Assembly (NCBI GenBank): GCA_963931865.1
Contig: OZ007508.1
Coordinates: forward strand, 17,489,762-17,553,761
DNA from: Axinella damicornis
Taxonomy: Eukaryota > Porifera > Demospongiae > Axinellida > Axinellidae
Length of the DNA: 64,000 nt
Direction of reading: 5' to 3'
Shown here: positions 13,301 to 29,200 of the stretch, piece by piece
Numbering within the stretch: the stretch's first letter is position 1
Layout: every line of letters begins with the position of its first letter
The notes under the pieces: generated by a model
Databases searched by the model: none
What the model saw: only the letters and a program-made list of their open reading frames with translations
Told to the model about the DNA's origin: nothing
Translations under genes and position numbers: made by a program

Positions 13301-14513
13301 ACCACTTTGCCAATTAACCGGTCAATATCCAATATGAGGCTTCCAATAACCGGTTAGTGTAAAGAGGACAAGGTTCACAACACTAGTTTCCACCCACGAA
13401 AATAACCCGCTATACAGTAGTGAGAGTTGAGAGGTCTGCCATGTATCAGTGACACAAGCTGATCTGCAGTCAGTGTAATAGTCACTGTACATGCGCTCGT
13501 ATAAGCACCACAACCAGCGGTACTCATAACACACCTACTGATACACGGACCTGCCATTTTCAAGGTGACCTGTTGACCACTAGGCGAACATGACACTAAA
13601 CTGGGACAGAAGACCCACTGGCTCTAGCTGACCAACTTAGCATGCACGTGTGTACCCAGTAGTAGCCACCCTCAAGTTGCGGTGGCTCTTGAATTGTGGC
13701 CGTACTACTAAGCCTCCTTGAGCCATGGCATGACAGAGATGGTATTATGCACACTTGCCCACCTTCCTCCTCTCTCTCTCCGACAGCTGCTGCCACTGTG
13801 TGCACAGGGAGACAGAGAAGAACATGAAACAACAATGAGACGTATCAACATATCCGTGCAAACTGGGGGCTGGGTACTGTGTACATGCAAATACTTGGGG
13901 AAGCTTCAGTATGTAATAGCTGAGACCTGGGAGTTACACAACCACTGTGCCATTAGTCATACAGTGGTACACATTCTGCAGTCACAACTCCTCCCACACT
14001 GGAGGGCAGTATTCTCCACAGGGTTTGCAGGACAATGGGCACAATTCATTATTCATGACTAGCACAAAATACACTAAAGCCATCCCCGAAAAGTACATGT
14101 GTGCAACGTGTGTGATTGCAATTGATGGTAGACATGATGCATACAATGACCATCTGTTCGAGATGGCAACTCTGTAGAATCTGAACACTCCATCTTCCTC
14201 CAACAAAATGACCATCACGTCTTCAAAGGACATATGGAATCCACAACATTACGTACTAGGAGAAATTTTAGTTGGTAACCAAGAAGCAGAAGCGGCACTC
14301 ATGACTGACGAGTGGTTGCTTTGCTAGAGCTCATGCAGGTTTGGTTTCTGAGGCAATAGTTCTGACATAACTACACTGACTAATTGGCACGTACAACTCA
14401 TGCACTAATTAACACATGTCAGGATGGAAGCATGCAATGCCACGTAGAGGCCCTTATTATCTATCGCCACTCACCAGCCGTTTCTGTTCCAACAGACTAA
14501 GTCCCAATCCAAA
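3933..14513 (-). CDS. Tentative gene B: series of tiny minus-strand exons, unidentified
   Basis: Candidate exons, in transcript order: 14475-14513 (FGLGLSLLEQKRL), up to 14233 (VMVILLEEDGVFRFYRVA follows a possible ATG at 14233), 13763-13795 (33 nt), 13535-13600, 11530-11543 (14 nt), 11424-11443 (20 nt), 10421-10441 (LLREWRP), 10120-10143 (VDQHRLAW), 8759-8770 (PFLL), 7091-7112 (IWERSLL), 6511-6566, 4129-4149 (EKQDNLQ) and 3933-3983 (VQPTNSTAHI..., then a stop). Most have a pyrimidine-rich AG acceptor and a GT donor. From the exon ending near 14.15 kb onward the phases can be chained without a stop. The exon at 14475-14513 is phase 0 and does not join directly to the next, so an exon is missing or a separate gene starts at 14233. 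I recognise no family; the 14.2-kb exon has the hydrophobic/aromatic rhythm of a propeller strand. Weak points are the acceptor at 6566, which lies inside a repeat-like motif, and the large element splitting 11.5-13.5 kb. Confidence 0.3.
4289..4358 (+). repeat. (CA)n microsatellite
   Basis: An interrupted CA repeat with a few TA units. Further CA-rich tracts lie at about 4996-5045 and 8503-8530. Long open frames across these tracts encode only His/Thr or Val/Cys repeats and are not genes. Confidence 0.9.
5560..5920 (+). repeat. Dispersed repeat R1 (pair of 20597-21060)
   Basis: Shares a long, diverged match with the reverse complement of 20597-21060, including ggacattgccggatgtgaca, tgcaccc and an aaagggttaa end. 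Shorter related fragments lie at about 33350-33450 and 58380-58470 (caaggacattgc core). It is a multi-copy non-coding interspersed repeat. Confidence 0.75.
6145..6194. mobile_element. TAGCCTCG-family palindromic MITE
   Basis: A short inverted repeat, TAGCCTCATACCTAGGC against GCCTGGGTACGAGGCTA. It is a diverged copy of the family described at 34893-34977 and is followed shortly by a C run. Confidence 0.65.
9023..9416. repeat. Tandem duplication, about 192-bp unit
   Basis: The segment 9023-9214 is repeated almost identically at 9215-9416; the second copy has about 9 extra bases (ggttattca) near 9377. Each unit carries the left half of a TAGCCTCG-family element (TAGCCTCGTTCCCAGGCCCC, then a cttgcagta core). 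Near identity suggests a recent event, or an assembly artefact. Confidence 0.85.
9435..9483. mobile_element. TAGCCTCG-family palindromic MITE
   Basis: A 49-bp hairpin: TAGTCTCGTTCCCAGGCGC, a short loop, then GCGCCTGGGAACGAGGCTA. Closely related to the copy at 32297-32349, which shares the gctcggtaatt loop. Confidence 0.8.
10858..10960 (+). repeat. Dispersed repeat with (GTCT)-like tract
   Basis: A cccgcgcgcgcatgcgcg segment is followed by gtcagtcgtctgtcagtcg repeats. The same arrangement appears in inverted orientation at about 15395-15470 (gcgcgcatgc, then gacagacagacag). It is probably the end of a larger mobile element; no open frame supports an encoded protein. Confidence 0.55.
11873..13419. 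mobile_element. TIR element, about 1.5 kb, with a second element nested inside
   Basis: The outer ends are inverted: TACCGTATAGCGGGTTATTT at the left and AATAACCCGCTATACAGTA at the right. Inside, 12251-12332 and 12855-12929 form a second long inverted repeat (ggatcagttggaatatacgg against its complement). The open frame 12525-12926 lies between and within these arms and matches no transposase I recognise, so the element looks non-autonomous. Three copies of an aattaagtgcatgcgcgcg motif sit at about 12340-12420. Confidence 0.7.
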
Positions 14514-14634
14514 CTGAGGCTTCAGAACGTCGGCGTAAAAGGAAATTGCCTTTACAAGCACGAGGCTGCAGCCTTTCACTGAGCATGCACAGAAGTGAAT
14601 AAAACCCACGCAATTAGAGGCGAACGTTGAGTGG

Positions 14635-14700
14635 TGATAATAGGAGCCCCACGTGGTGTGGTGATAATAGGAGCCCCACGTGGTGTGGTGATAATACGTA
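14635..14700 (+). repeat. Short tandem repeat, about 28-bp unit
   Basis: Nearly three copies of gtggtgataataggagcccc with a cacgtg. Each full copy carries an E-box (CACGTG). Confidence 0.8.
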
Positions 14701-15518
14701 GGGGACTCTACGCTAACAGTGAGGTGCGCTTAAAACCAGATTTTGCGGTTTTGGAATACCAATACCTAATCAATATTCACTGAGGTCAAAGGTTGCCACA
14801 CAATAGCTGGTCTGCAACTGGAGTACTACCAGGAAACCAAATGCCTTTAATGGGGAGGGTAGTTTCTTGTGTTCCAGGAATAAAGTGCAACACACTGCAA
14901 CTATATAACTGACATTCACTTTCCATTGGGTCTGTAATGGTCACATGACCTAAACTGAGGAGGCAGATACCTGCAGTCTACTGCAATGTCCCAAAAATGC
15001 GACCCTGACCGAATACTATGGGTGCCCTATATCACGCCCCAAATAAATTATTTCACAGCTACGTAGGTGATGGACAATAAGAAACTGTATTTCTTAAGCA
15101 TCAGTCCATGTGAGGTAGCTACATTCAAGGTATGCACGATGAGATAGCTAGGGTCTACCGATTTTAATACAGCTATGTCAGGATGCAGAATGAGATACCA
15201 TAAGTTGTGGCAGCAATGTTAGAAACAGGGTGTGGTCAAGTTGTATAAATTAGATCAGGGCTAATTGTCGACTTTCGTGCAAATTTTCTCAGCCTCTCGA
15301 GTGGATCTCTGGTCTGTAAGTTATGTAGATGCTGAATTCTGACACTTATTCTGAACTAAGCCTTCAACAAGGCTTTCACTGCTCAAACTGCTTCGGACAG
15401 ACTTACAGACAGACAGACAGAAAAACCAATGACTCTACACCTGCTGCGCGCATGCACACGGGGTAATAACATGCCGTGAACGTGTAGGTTAAAAAAAAGG
15501 CTGATGATGACTGACAAG

Positions 15519-15526
15519 TTTATTGA
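15519..15526 (-). promoter_or_regulatory. Poly(A) signal AATAAA
   Basis: Reading the minus strand, cgaatcAATAAActtg lies about 50 nt downstream of the proposed stop of gene A at 15571. This favours ending the transcript here. Confidence 0.45.
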
Positions 15527-15570
15527 TTCGTGTGGAAGGGCTGCTGCCAATTTGTTGCACTCCAGGCAAT

Positions 15571-18500
15571 TCAATCATCCACAGAACCTCGAACACAGCT
15601 GTCCGCTGGGACAGATGGCGATCTTCCACTGCCAGAAGCCATTGCCACTTCTCTGCATGCCTCTACACCGAAATTGTGGCTCGTATTATAAGGCCACCTC
15701 TTTGTTCGTAAGCCTGACAGGAAAACAATGATTCTTCGTGAAACTTGTCGCAATATAACATTAGAAGCGGCCGTAAGCAATTTCAAAATATGACAATGCA
15801 AAACAGAGCAACAAAATTTAGAGTGCCTATGGTGAGGCTGTCCCCCATGAACCAAGGGAACCAAGGGAACCAAAGGAACCATGATACAATAGGCTATAGC
15901 TCTAGTGTCATAGTGCACACTCAGCATATTTCGTGATTCTTATATGAAGAACTAACCGTAAATATTCTCCATGTCCAGAGTGCAATCAACAGTGTTACTG
16001 GACACATTCTGTGCAACCTGCTCTATTTCAAAGGTTGTCCTGACACTAATGTCTACAAGTGGTATGTGTATTCCAATACATTTCTGTATATACACAGTAA
16101 CAAGTTTACACTACTCACATACCCTCTTGATCTCCTCTTGTGCTCGTGCTTTCTGGGGTGGTAGGGAGAGGGCAGCGACAACATGAAGGACACACCACCT
16201 CCCACACATGGTAGAGTGTGCCCCGCCCACATGCAATATAGACCACACCAGGCTAACCACACCCCCTCCCTCCTTCCCAGGTTTCCACTTCACTCCAGCA
16301 TGAGGGGACATTATGAACTCCACTCGTGCATCTCTCTACCAACACCACCACAAAATGGAGGCAAGGTGACTAAGACTTAACCAGCTAAGTGCTACAATAT
16401 GCATGCACCTCAAACTGTCATGTGAAAGTCCTTTTGTTTTGATGACAGGCATCTGTTGCAACCTCTATCTTAAACTCGCTCCCTTCAGTTCTCCATCACT
16501 TGCAGTATGCAGCCGTACTACAAGTGATCCAAAACTGAAGGCCTGGGAATGAGGCTACTCAATCTCCCAGACACAGAAACTCCTAACAATGAAATGATAA
16601 GGCCGGCTAGTGCACATGTAGCAATGTCAGCATACCTCCTGCACCCACTCAGGAAGGGAGGCACCCTGGGACAACAGAGAAGAACAGAGGTGAAACATAC
16701 ACACAACTATGTATTGCAACACACAATCACTGTCATCAGGATAATTATCAGTAACAGGATAGCTACCATCAACTGCGTCTTCCCTCTGACCTACCGGCTT
16801 GCTCCACTCCTCCAGGTCAGAGACCCACTGTGGTCATTGAGGGGAGGGAGGAAGGTAGAGACAGACATAAATCACATGTACATGTACACAACAACAAACA
16901 CAGCCAGCAGAGGAGGTGGTGATGATCACAGACATACAGTCTGGCTGATGTGTCATTGAAACATTATATCTGGTAAAACCTGACACATGATAGCCTCATT
17001 CCTAGACTGTTCCCACCCCCAGTTTTGGAACACTTGATTTAAGGCCCACACACACAAGTGATCGGAAGTGGGAACGGCCTGGGAATGAGCCCACCCAAAC
17101 GATCGATACATGAAACAACCCAAATACCATACCCTGTACCACTGAGGTGTCCCTGAAACATGACACATACAATGTCCGGTACAATTGCCTTCTCAGGAGT
17201 GCATGAGCTATCGCAAAACACCACATACTCAGGTAAGGATTAGTCTCATGTAGCTAGACTTTAGCTCATTCCCAGGCCCCCACCCAGCTTATCGTTGCTT
17301 CCAGTATGGAAAAGCGGGGAGGGCGTGGTACATTTCCTCACGTGAGTATGACGTAATCGACAAATGGAAAAATTTTCAGACTGAGAAAGCACAGTTTTGT
17401 GTTGGTCAACCATCTATATACATGTTCAACGCTTGGTGTGCATGACCCCTGCTATAGCCAGATACACGATGGTATGTTACCTTCACCCTTCTTGCTGTCT
17501 GGGCTCAGTGCGCCCACGTACCAATCTTTCTACCCGGACGTCCCTCACGTGAGGAAGTGTACCCGACTCTCTCCCGCTTAACTGTACTGCAAGCGACAGA
17601 AAGCTGGGAGGGGACTCGGAACGAGGCTAGGTAGACTTATACTGTGCTGCAAGGGGTGATGGGCTGGGTTTCAGGCTTGAGACTAGGACACAGCTGAATG
17701 TACTGTTAGGACAATACATGTAGCAACGTCACGGGATAAATTGCTCACAATCAAAAATGGACTGGCTGTTGCTACCGGTATGTCAATAGAGAGCTAGATC
17801 TAGTCAACAATGATTTTAATTACCCTGCAGATAATTGGGGCGAGCCTGAGCAAGCCCCACACAGTCGTGATCCCGCTGTCTGTCTGTCAGATGTCCCTTT
17901 AGCGTATTACCGTATATCAGGAGCCCATAACGAGAAGGAGCGTCCAACTACGAGAAGAAGTCTGGTATAATAGTGCTTGACCATATACGGCAAGTGGGGA
18001 ATCCATACTGCGCTCACACTAAGAGGGTTATAATTTTAGTCACAAACCAGCATGTGGCTATGCAACACCTACTTAGACTAGTACATGAAGCCCCCCCCCC
18101 CCCCCCCCCAGCCTTGTGGCATAATGAGGTTCCAAATAAGGGCACAGTTAGATTGCTGCGGTTTGAAGGAACATGTTCTGCGCCTATAATACTAAATTGG
18201 ATGCTCTTTCTCGTTATGGGCTCCTGTGTATATCCAAGTGGAAAATCATAACGTTGCACCGTGCGCGTGCTGGACTGCAACGAACATCATAAAGGATATA
18301 CATGAACCAACCCAAATGCCTGTACCCGGTACCACTGAGGTGTCCCTGAAACATGACACACACAAACAGTACATGTGCCCTCTCAGGAGTGCATGAGCCT
18401 TCCAAATACCACATACTAGACAGGTGATGAAGACACTTAGTCTCATGTAGCCAGACTTTTAGTGTGCTACAAGGGATGATGGGCTGGTTATCGTTGAGAC

Positions 18501-21500
18501 TAGGACACAGTTGAATGTACTGTTAGGCTACGTACATGTATGTGTCGAATTGCTCACAATCAAAAATTGACTGGCTAGTTGCTCTGTCAAAATACGTATG
18601 TGGCTCAAATTATAAACAGAGACCAAATCAATGATTAGCCTCGTTCCCAGGCTCCCCCCTACACAGCAACGAAAGGTTTTCATCACTGCACAGGGGGAGC
18701 CTGGGAATGAAGCTAATCCACAATCACTATACCCTGCAGATAATCAGCATTCACAAGCAATCATATATGCACTCCAACACTCACAACAGCTGCTTCCCTA
18801 CATATGAGATGATTCAAACACCTATTTTCCATCCTAGTTCCAGCAGTCTGAACAGCATACAGTCTTTCTCTACCAAACTAAAAGCTGAGTTCATCCTCGT
18901 GTGCATGTTCATCCACTGATAACGTACTGACAACAAACACTGCCCATGCAGGGAGACAATGGCCTCACGAACTAGCCATTCTAGGGTATGAACGATTAAC
19001 TGAACTACGTAGTCGACTAATCGACTGGTTGTCAACTACATTTCCTGCATGTCCACTAGTTGAGAGGGCCAGCTTTACTCCATAGCATGTAGAGACGCGT
19101 TTGTACCCCCCAAAATTACATGTGTGTCAATAAGTGAAGTGATTTGTGATAAGTGATGACATACTCAACTAGTACTCAATAGTCAGTAAACCATAAGCCA
19201 ACTAGTCAGCCAGGAAATTCCTGAGCACTAATCTACTCACTGCAGCATCTATAGACACAGTGGACAAGAGCGATACTCCCATCTCTAAGCACTATACACC
19301 CACAAAAGCTGACACTGAGGACTTCCAATCTGGAACATGAGGTTATTCTGAGTGTTTCCCTCTGCACAGCACCACAAACTGTCACACGAGGAAATTCATA
19401 TGCAGAAGTAGAATACCTGATGTGGTATGTCCAATAAAAACAACATACATGCATCAGACGTCTAAGTATAACTTTATTACTCTCATCCATCAGACCCTAC
19501 TTCCACCCCAACTGAGATCTGCCATGGAAAATTTTGGCTCTAGGGCTTAACAATGTATGCAGAAAATAATATCGGACCCCTTGACAAATTACTGGAAATG
19601 GTATGCTCCTGGATAATTGGTCCAGGTAAGCCTAGGCCTGGCCTGTCACACGTAGCTAGAGTGATGACATTCGCATCCTGCAGGCCCATTCCCATACTGC
19701 TCCCTAGGCATAATAATGGCTAGGATGACATCATCTTCCAGCCATGATTGGGATTGAGTGAGAATCTTCCCTTCAGCACCTGAAATGTTGAGTTCTTTCA
19801 TCCGGAAGGAAATGGAGGGCTACTCTACGTAGTTATTCATGATCACGTACCTGGTACTATACACTCTATGCAGAACTGCACTCATACAATTGCCTGGCCA
19901 TCAATCCAGGGAATTTGTGGTGCGGGATACCAATTTGGTCTCCCAGAAATTGCTGGACCAAAAACCCCATCACAGATCATTTCTCTGTGTGCTCATACTG
20001 TAAACAATGAGTGAGCGTGTGCTTATGTGGAGCAGGTCACACCTATTTCAGGTGATTGCTCAAGCAGGCCGTTTTTCCCTTGCCCTCGAGATTGAGGCAA
20101 CAGGTCTACAGGTTACACTAAGAGGTCACTCCATAAACTTCCTATTTCCCATCCATCACCCACATCAGCCAAGCTGGAGGCAGGACTGCATGTCCCCATT
20201 CCTATACTGACATCACACACGTCAGTTCACTTCCGCTATACAACCATGCCATTCATGCTGTCGACCTTGTAACTGCTGAACAACTCTGCTGTCATGGATT
20301 AGCTCTACCATATCACATTACCATTTCCAGAAACACTAGTCCAGAAGACTCATCGCACAAGGTACTAACTTCCTTAAGCAACAAAACTGATAGTCACAAT
20401 TTCTTGACTAGGTTGCAGCTGTGACGTAGTACAGTGCTATGGGAGTGGTACAACCATTTTTCCTAGCGGCTGAGTAGCTAAACTATTTTAAAAGTTTTCT
20501 TCACTGTACTGTTATTGTGTACTGCAGTGACTATCTTTGTGCACGTTGGGTCACCAAATGACACTAGTATTATATGCTAAAAAATGACTACCCATTAACC
20601 CCTTTACCAACAAATGACGCCATATGCCGTCATGAAACTTTCAGCTTCATGATGTCACATCCGGCAATGTCCTTGGGACATATAGGTTCTGCATGAGCAG
20701 AAAGGGAGGGAGGGACAGGGGGAGGTGGATGGGTGCACCCAAAGAGTACAAACAGCTTTGCTGCATCTGGGCTAAGCCGTGAATAGCCCTTGGTTAGAGC
20801 CAGGTGGGCCTTAGGTTTTAAGCACAAAATGTGCCTAGAAAACAGTGCTCTCACATTGTAGAGCCTCAAATTCCAGTGTTCAAGGCTGATTTGTCAGCTA
20901 GAGCGAGTTACCATTGCTCAAGCATCTTGATCGCGTACTCATTAATGAGTGGGCGTGGTTAGACTGATGAATGTGGAAAGCATGGCTGTGTGCAGTTCTG
21001 TGTAAAGTTTTGAGCATGAAAAACTGATGGGAACTTTATCCAGGGTATGTTTAGGCAAATAACACGCTATAGACCCGTTGCAGTACGTCATTTTCCGTAC
21101 ACTATCGGGAAGCCGCCATCTTGGTGTACCAAAATACATTGGCTTTATATGCAGTATCGATTAAAACGTGTCCTGCGTCACTGGTAAGCACTTATATGGT
21201 TTTAATGGCCTACGTAGCAATCACATTTCGTCCAATTCAACACATACTATATAGAAGCATTTTTGGTGCATGATTGTGTTTACCGAGATCAAGCTGCTAG
21301 CTCCAAAAACACTAAATAGCCGCCATGTTGGTGTCCTTTTCCGTATTCTCGAATTGATGACGTCAGCTGCAACGGGTCTATAAAACTGACCTCCTAAGTC
21401 TGCGGTTGGTAAAGGGTTATTAAAGTGTTCAAGTTCAATATTTCTTGACCCAAATCACAGCTATCACTACGGCGTCTGACACCACCTTGGCCTTGAATAA

Positions 21501-21737
21501 TACACACTATCCATGGCCTGACCCCTTGCCAGTTCTGGCACGTGTGGTAAGATCAGCTAGGGAGACAGCTAAGAAGAGCAGAGTTAGCTATAACCAGATG
21601 GGAAGTTATTGCAGAGCCGCTTACATGCGCATTAATATGCTACATGCAGTTCTTACATTTACAAACTCGGGCGCCGCTCTAGACTCGGCAGATCCGCCAC
21701 GACCATGATCAGGGCGTTGCCCACCGCTGGTAGCCAT
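15571..21737 (-). CDS. Tentative gene A: ten-exon minus-strand gene, unidentified
   Basis: Proposed exons: 21657-21737 (MATSGGQRPDHGRGG..., ATG in an aag-ATG-g context), 21523-21556 (LILPHVPELAR), 19698-19779 (SWLEDDVILAIIMPRE), 19241-19416, 18874-18926, 16795-16827 (WVSDLEEWSKP), 16636-16665 (GASLPEWVQE), 16123-16152 (KARAQEEIKR), 15957-16083 (DISVRTTFEIEQVAQNVS) and 15571-15713 (stop). The phases chain to 789 nt, 262 aa. The best exons are the 33-, 30- and 30-nt ones: each is phase 0 with a pyrimidine-rich acceptor, and the donors are gtaggt, gtatgc and gtatgt. AATAAA lies about 50 nt after the stop on the minus strand. A CACGTG box sits about 50 bp upstream of the ATG, and the gap to the RAB14 stop is only 214 bp. 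Exons 19241-19416 and 18874-18926 are the least certain. No family recognised; the middle looks like a short helical, Trp/Glu-rich segment. Confidence 0.4.
17272..17629. mobile_element. TAGCCTCG-family element, long form (358 bp)
   Basis: Ends are TAGCTCATTCCCAGGC and a CGGAACGAGGCTA right end. The flanks gctagactt and ggtagactt match at 8 of 9 bases, a 9-bp target duplication. The interior holds a pair of inverted cctcacgtga segments and the gcaagcgacagaaagctggg motif. The copy at 56405-56791 has the same inner structure. Confidence 0.85.
17920..18226. mobile_element. hAT-like MITE, CAGGAGCCCATAACG ends
   Basis: Left end CAGGAGCCCATAACGAGAA, right end TTCTCGTTATGGGCTCCTG. About 307 bp, non-coding, containing the C run 18091-18109. 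It interrupts a repeat that is intact at 2539-2671. Flanks cgtatat/tgtatat suggest a target duplication of about 7 bp with one mismatch. The CAG terminus is hAT-like, but hAT elements normally make 8-bp duplications, so the class is uncertain. Confidence 0.75.
18637..18716. mobile_element. TAGCCTCG-family palindromic MITE
   Basis: TAGCCTCGTTCCCAGGCTCC at the left is matched by GGAGCCTGGGAATGAAGCTA at the right, around a short non-palindromic core. Confidence 0.8.
20597..21060 (-). repeat. Dispersed repeat R1, inverted copy
   Basis: The reverse-complement relative of 5560-5920. It begins ttaaccccttt and contains tgatgtcacatccggcaatg and a tgggtgcaccca segment. Confidence 0.75.
21069..21382. 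mobile_element. TIR element, TATAGACCCGTTGCA ends
   Basis: Inverted ends TATAGACCCGTTGCA and TGCAACGGGTCTATA, about 314 bp, with inner gacgtca and a ccgccatsttggtg motif near each end. A second copy in the opposite orientation lies at 22387-22704, in the next-to-last-but-one region of RAB14. Confidence 0.8.
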
Positions 21738-21783
21738 CTTGATGTTTACCGCCCACAAGCGCTAACTAGGCAGCCCCTCCCTT

Positions 21784-21793
21784 ATCACGTGAT
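21784..21793. promoter_or_regulatory. E-box atCACGTGat in RAB14/gene A spacer
   Basis: A TCACGTGA palindrome lies in the 214-bp gap between the RAB14 stop and the proposed gene A start. This is the core that bHLH factors of the MiT/TFE and USF type bind; use here is inferred from position only. Confidence 0.35.
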
Positions 21794-21951
21794 GAGGACG
21801 TCCGTCATGCATCTAATTTCAGACAACTATTGTACAACGTATACAGACCAAAGGACACAATAAATCTATGGCCAGTACATTAATAGTAAAAGTGCAAGCA
21901 AACAATAATATTTGTAACACCAGAAAAATTAAACTAAGGTTCGTGAACAAA

Positions 21952-28325
<6,374 letters not shown>

Positions 28326-28854
28326 CTTGTCGACTGTGTCCCCAGAAATCACCCAACTCACCGGGGGCTTATTGTTCAGCACTACCTTCGGTCCTTATCC
28401 CGCCAAATCGAGAGTCAACAGGGACTACTCTCCGATCAAGGCCAAGCTAGCTAGCTGAAGTTCAGCCCCTCTATTTTTCTGTACGGCTAGGCACGTGATA
28501 ATCACGGGAATGGCCCATGTACATATAAGGTTAATAGTAAATTACGTCATTACTATTACAAAATGTAAATCGGGAGATCAAGCAGTGGAGCACCGTCCAC
28601 CCAGCACCCTGCTGTATTCGGTCTATCAATCGACTTGGGGAGTAGGCATCCGTAGCCTGGAGCTCCGCATAGTTTAATATATCTGTGAGTTTTCATGAGA
28701 AGCAGACACTAGCTATAAGTGTAGCTGAATCATAGATATAAGACTACATGTATCTATGGCTGAATCTAGTGTGAGCCCACTAGTGCTGGCACTCCAGATC
28801 TCCCTCATCCCTGTTACAGGACGTGTCCTCTACTCGTACTAGGAGCTATCTCCC
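28326..28854. promoter_or_regulatory. Divergent RAB14/EHBP1 promoter region
   Basis: 529 bp separate the two start codons. It contains acacgtgat at about 28492-28500 and a natcgattg. No TATA box is obvious. A single shared regulatory region is inferred from the layout. Confidence 0.6.
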
Positions 28855-29153
28855 ATGTCTGTTCTCAGAAAGATCCAGCGTGTCGGCAAGCGTGCAACCA
28901 AGTTTCAGTACACGGCGACGTTCCAGTCAGTGGTGGTCGAGTGCCAGAGAGACAAATGGTGAGGGGACCAGAGTTACTGTTGTTAGTGTAAGGTAAGGGA
29001 GGGGATTTCCAGAAGGTAGAGGATTTCCAGACACAGCCCCAGCTTTGCTCTCTAGGAGCAGTTTTTGCTAACAACTGTAGAGTGCCAGAAAGTTTGAATG
29101 TAGAGTATGTGTGCCCTTACCACCAATGAGAAGAATTGCTAAACGAGTAAATG

Positions 29154-29200
<47 letters not shown>

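Larger units (their letters stand above)
17098..18600. repeat. Local segmental duplication, two copies
   Basis: About 17098-17262 plus 17630-17800 matches 18290-18600 over several blocks: ccactgaggtgtccctgaaa, ctcaggagtgcatgagc, ggtgatgggctgg/ggatgatgggctgg, and attgctcacaatcaaaaat. The first copy is interrupted by the element at 17272-17629; the second is not. Confidence 0.75.

Noticed and set aside
13718..14062. 114-aa plus-strand frame after a very strong-looking ctctctctctccgacag acceptor
   Set aside because: The pyrimidine tract is the complement of a purine-rich minus-strand exon candidate (13763-13795), whose own acceptor is at least as good; no plus-strand donor or partner exon was found. 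Not fully excluded.
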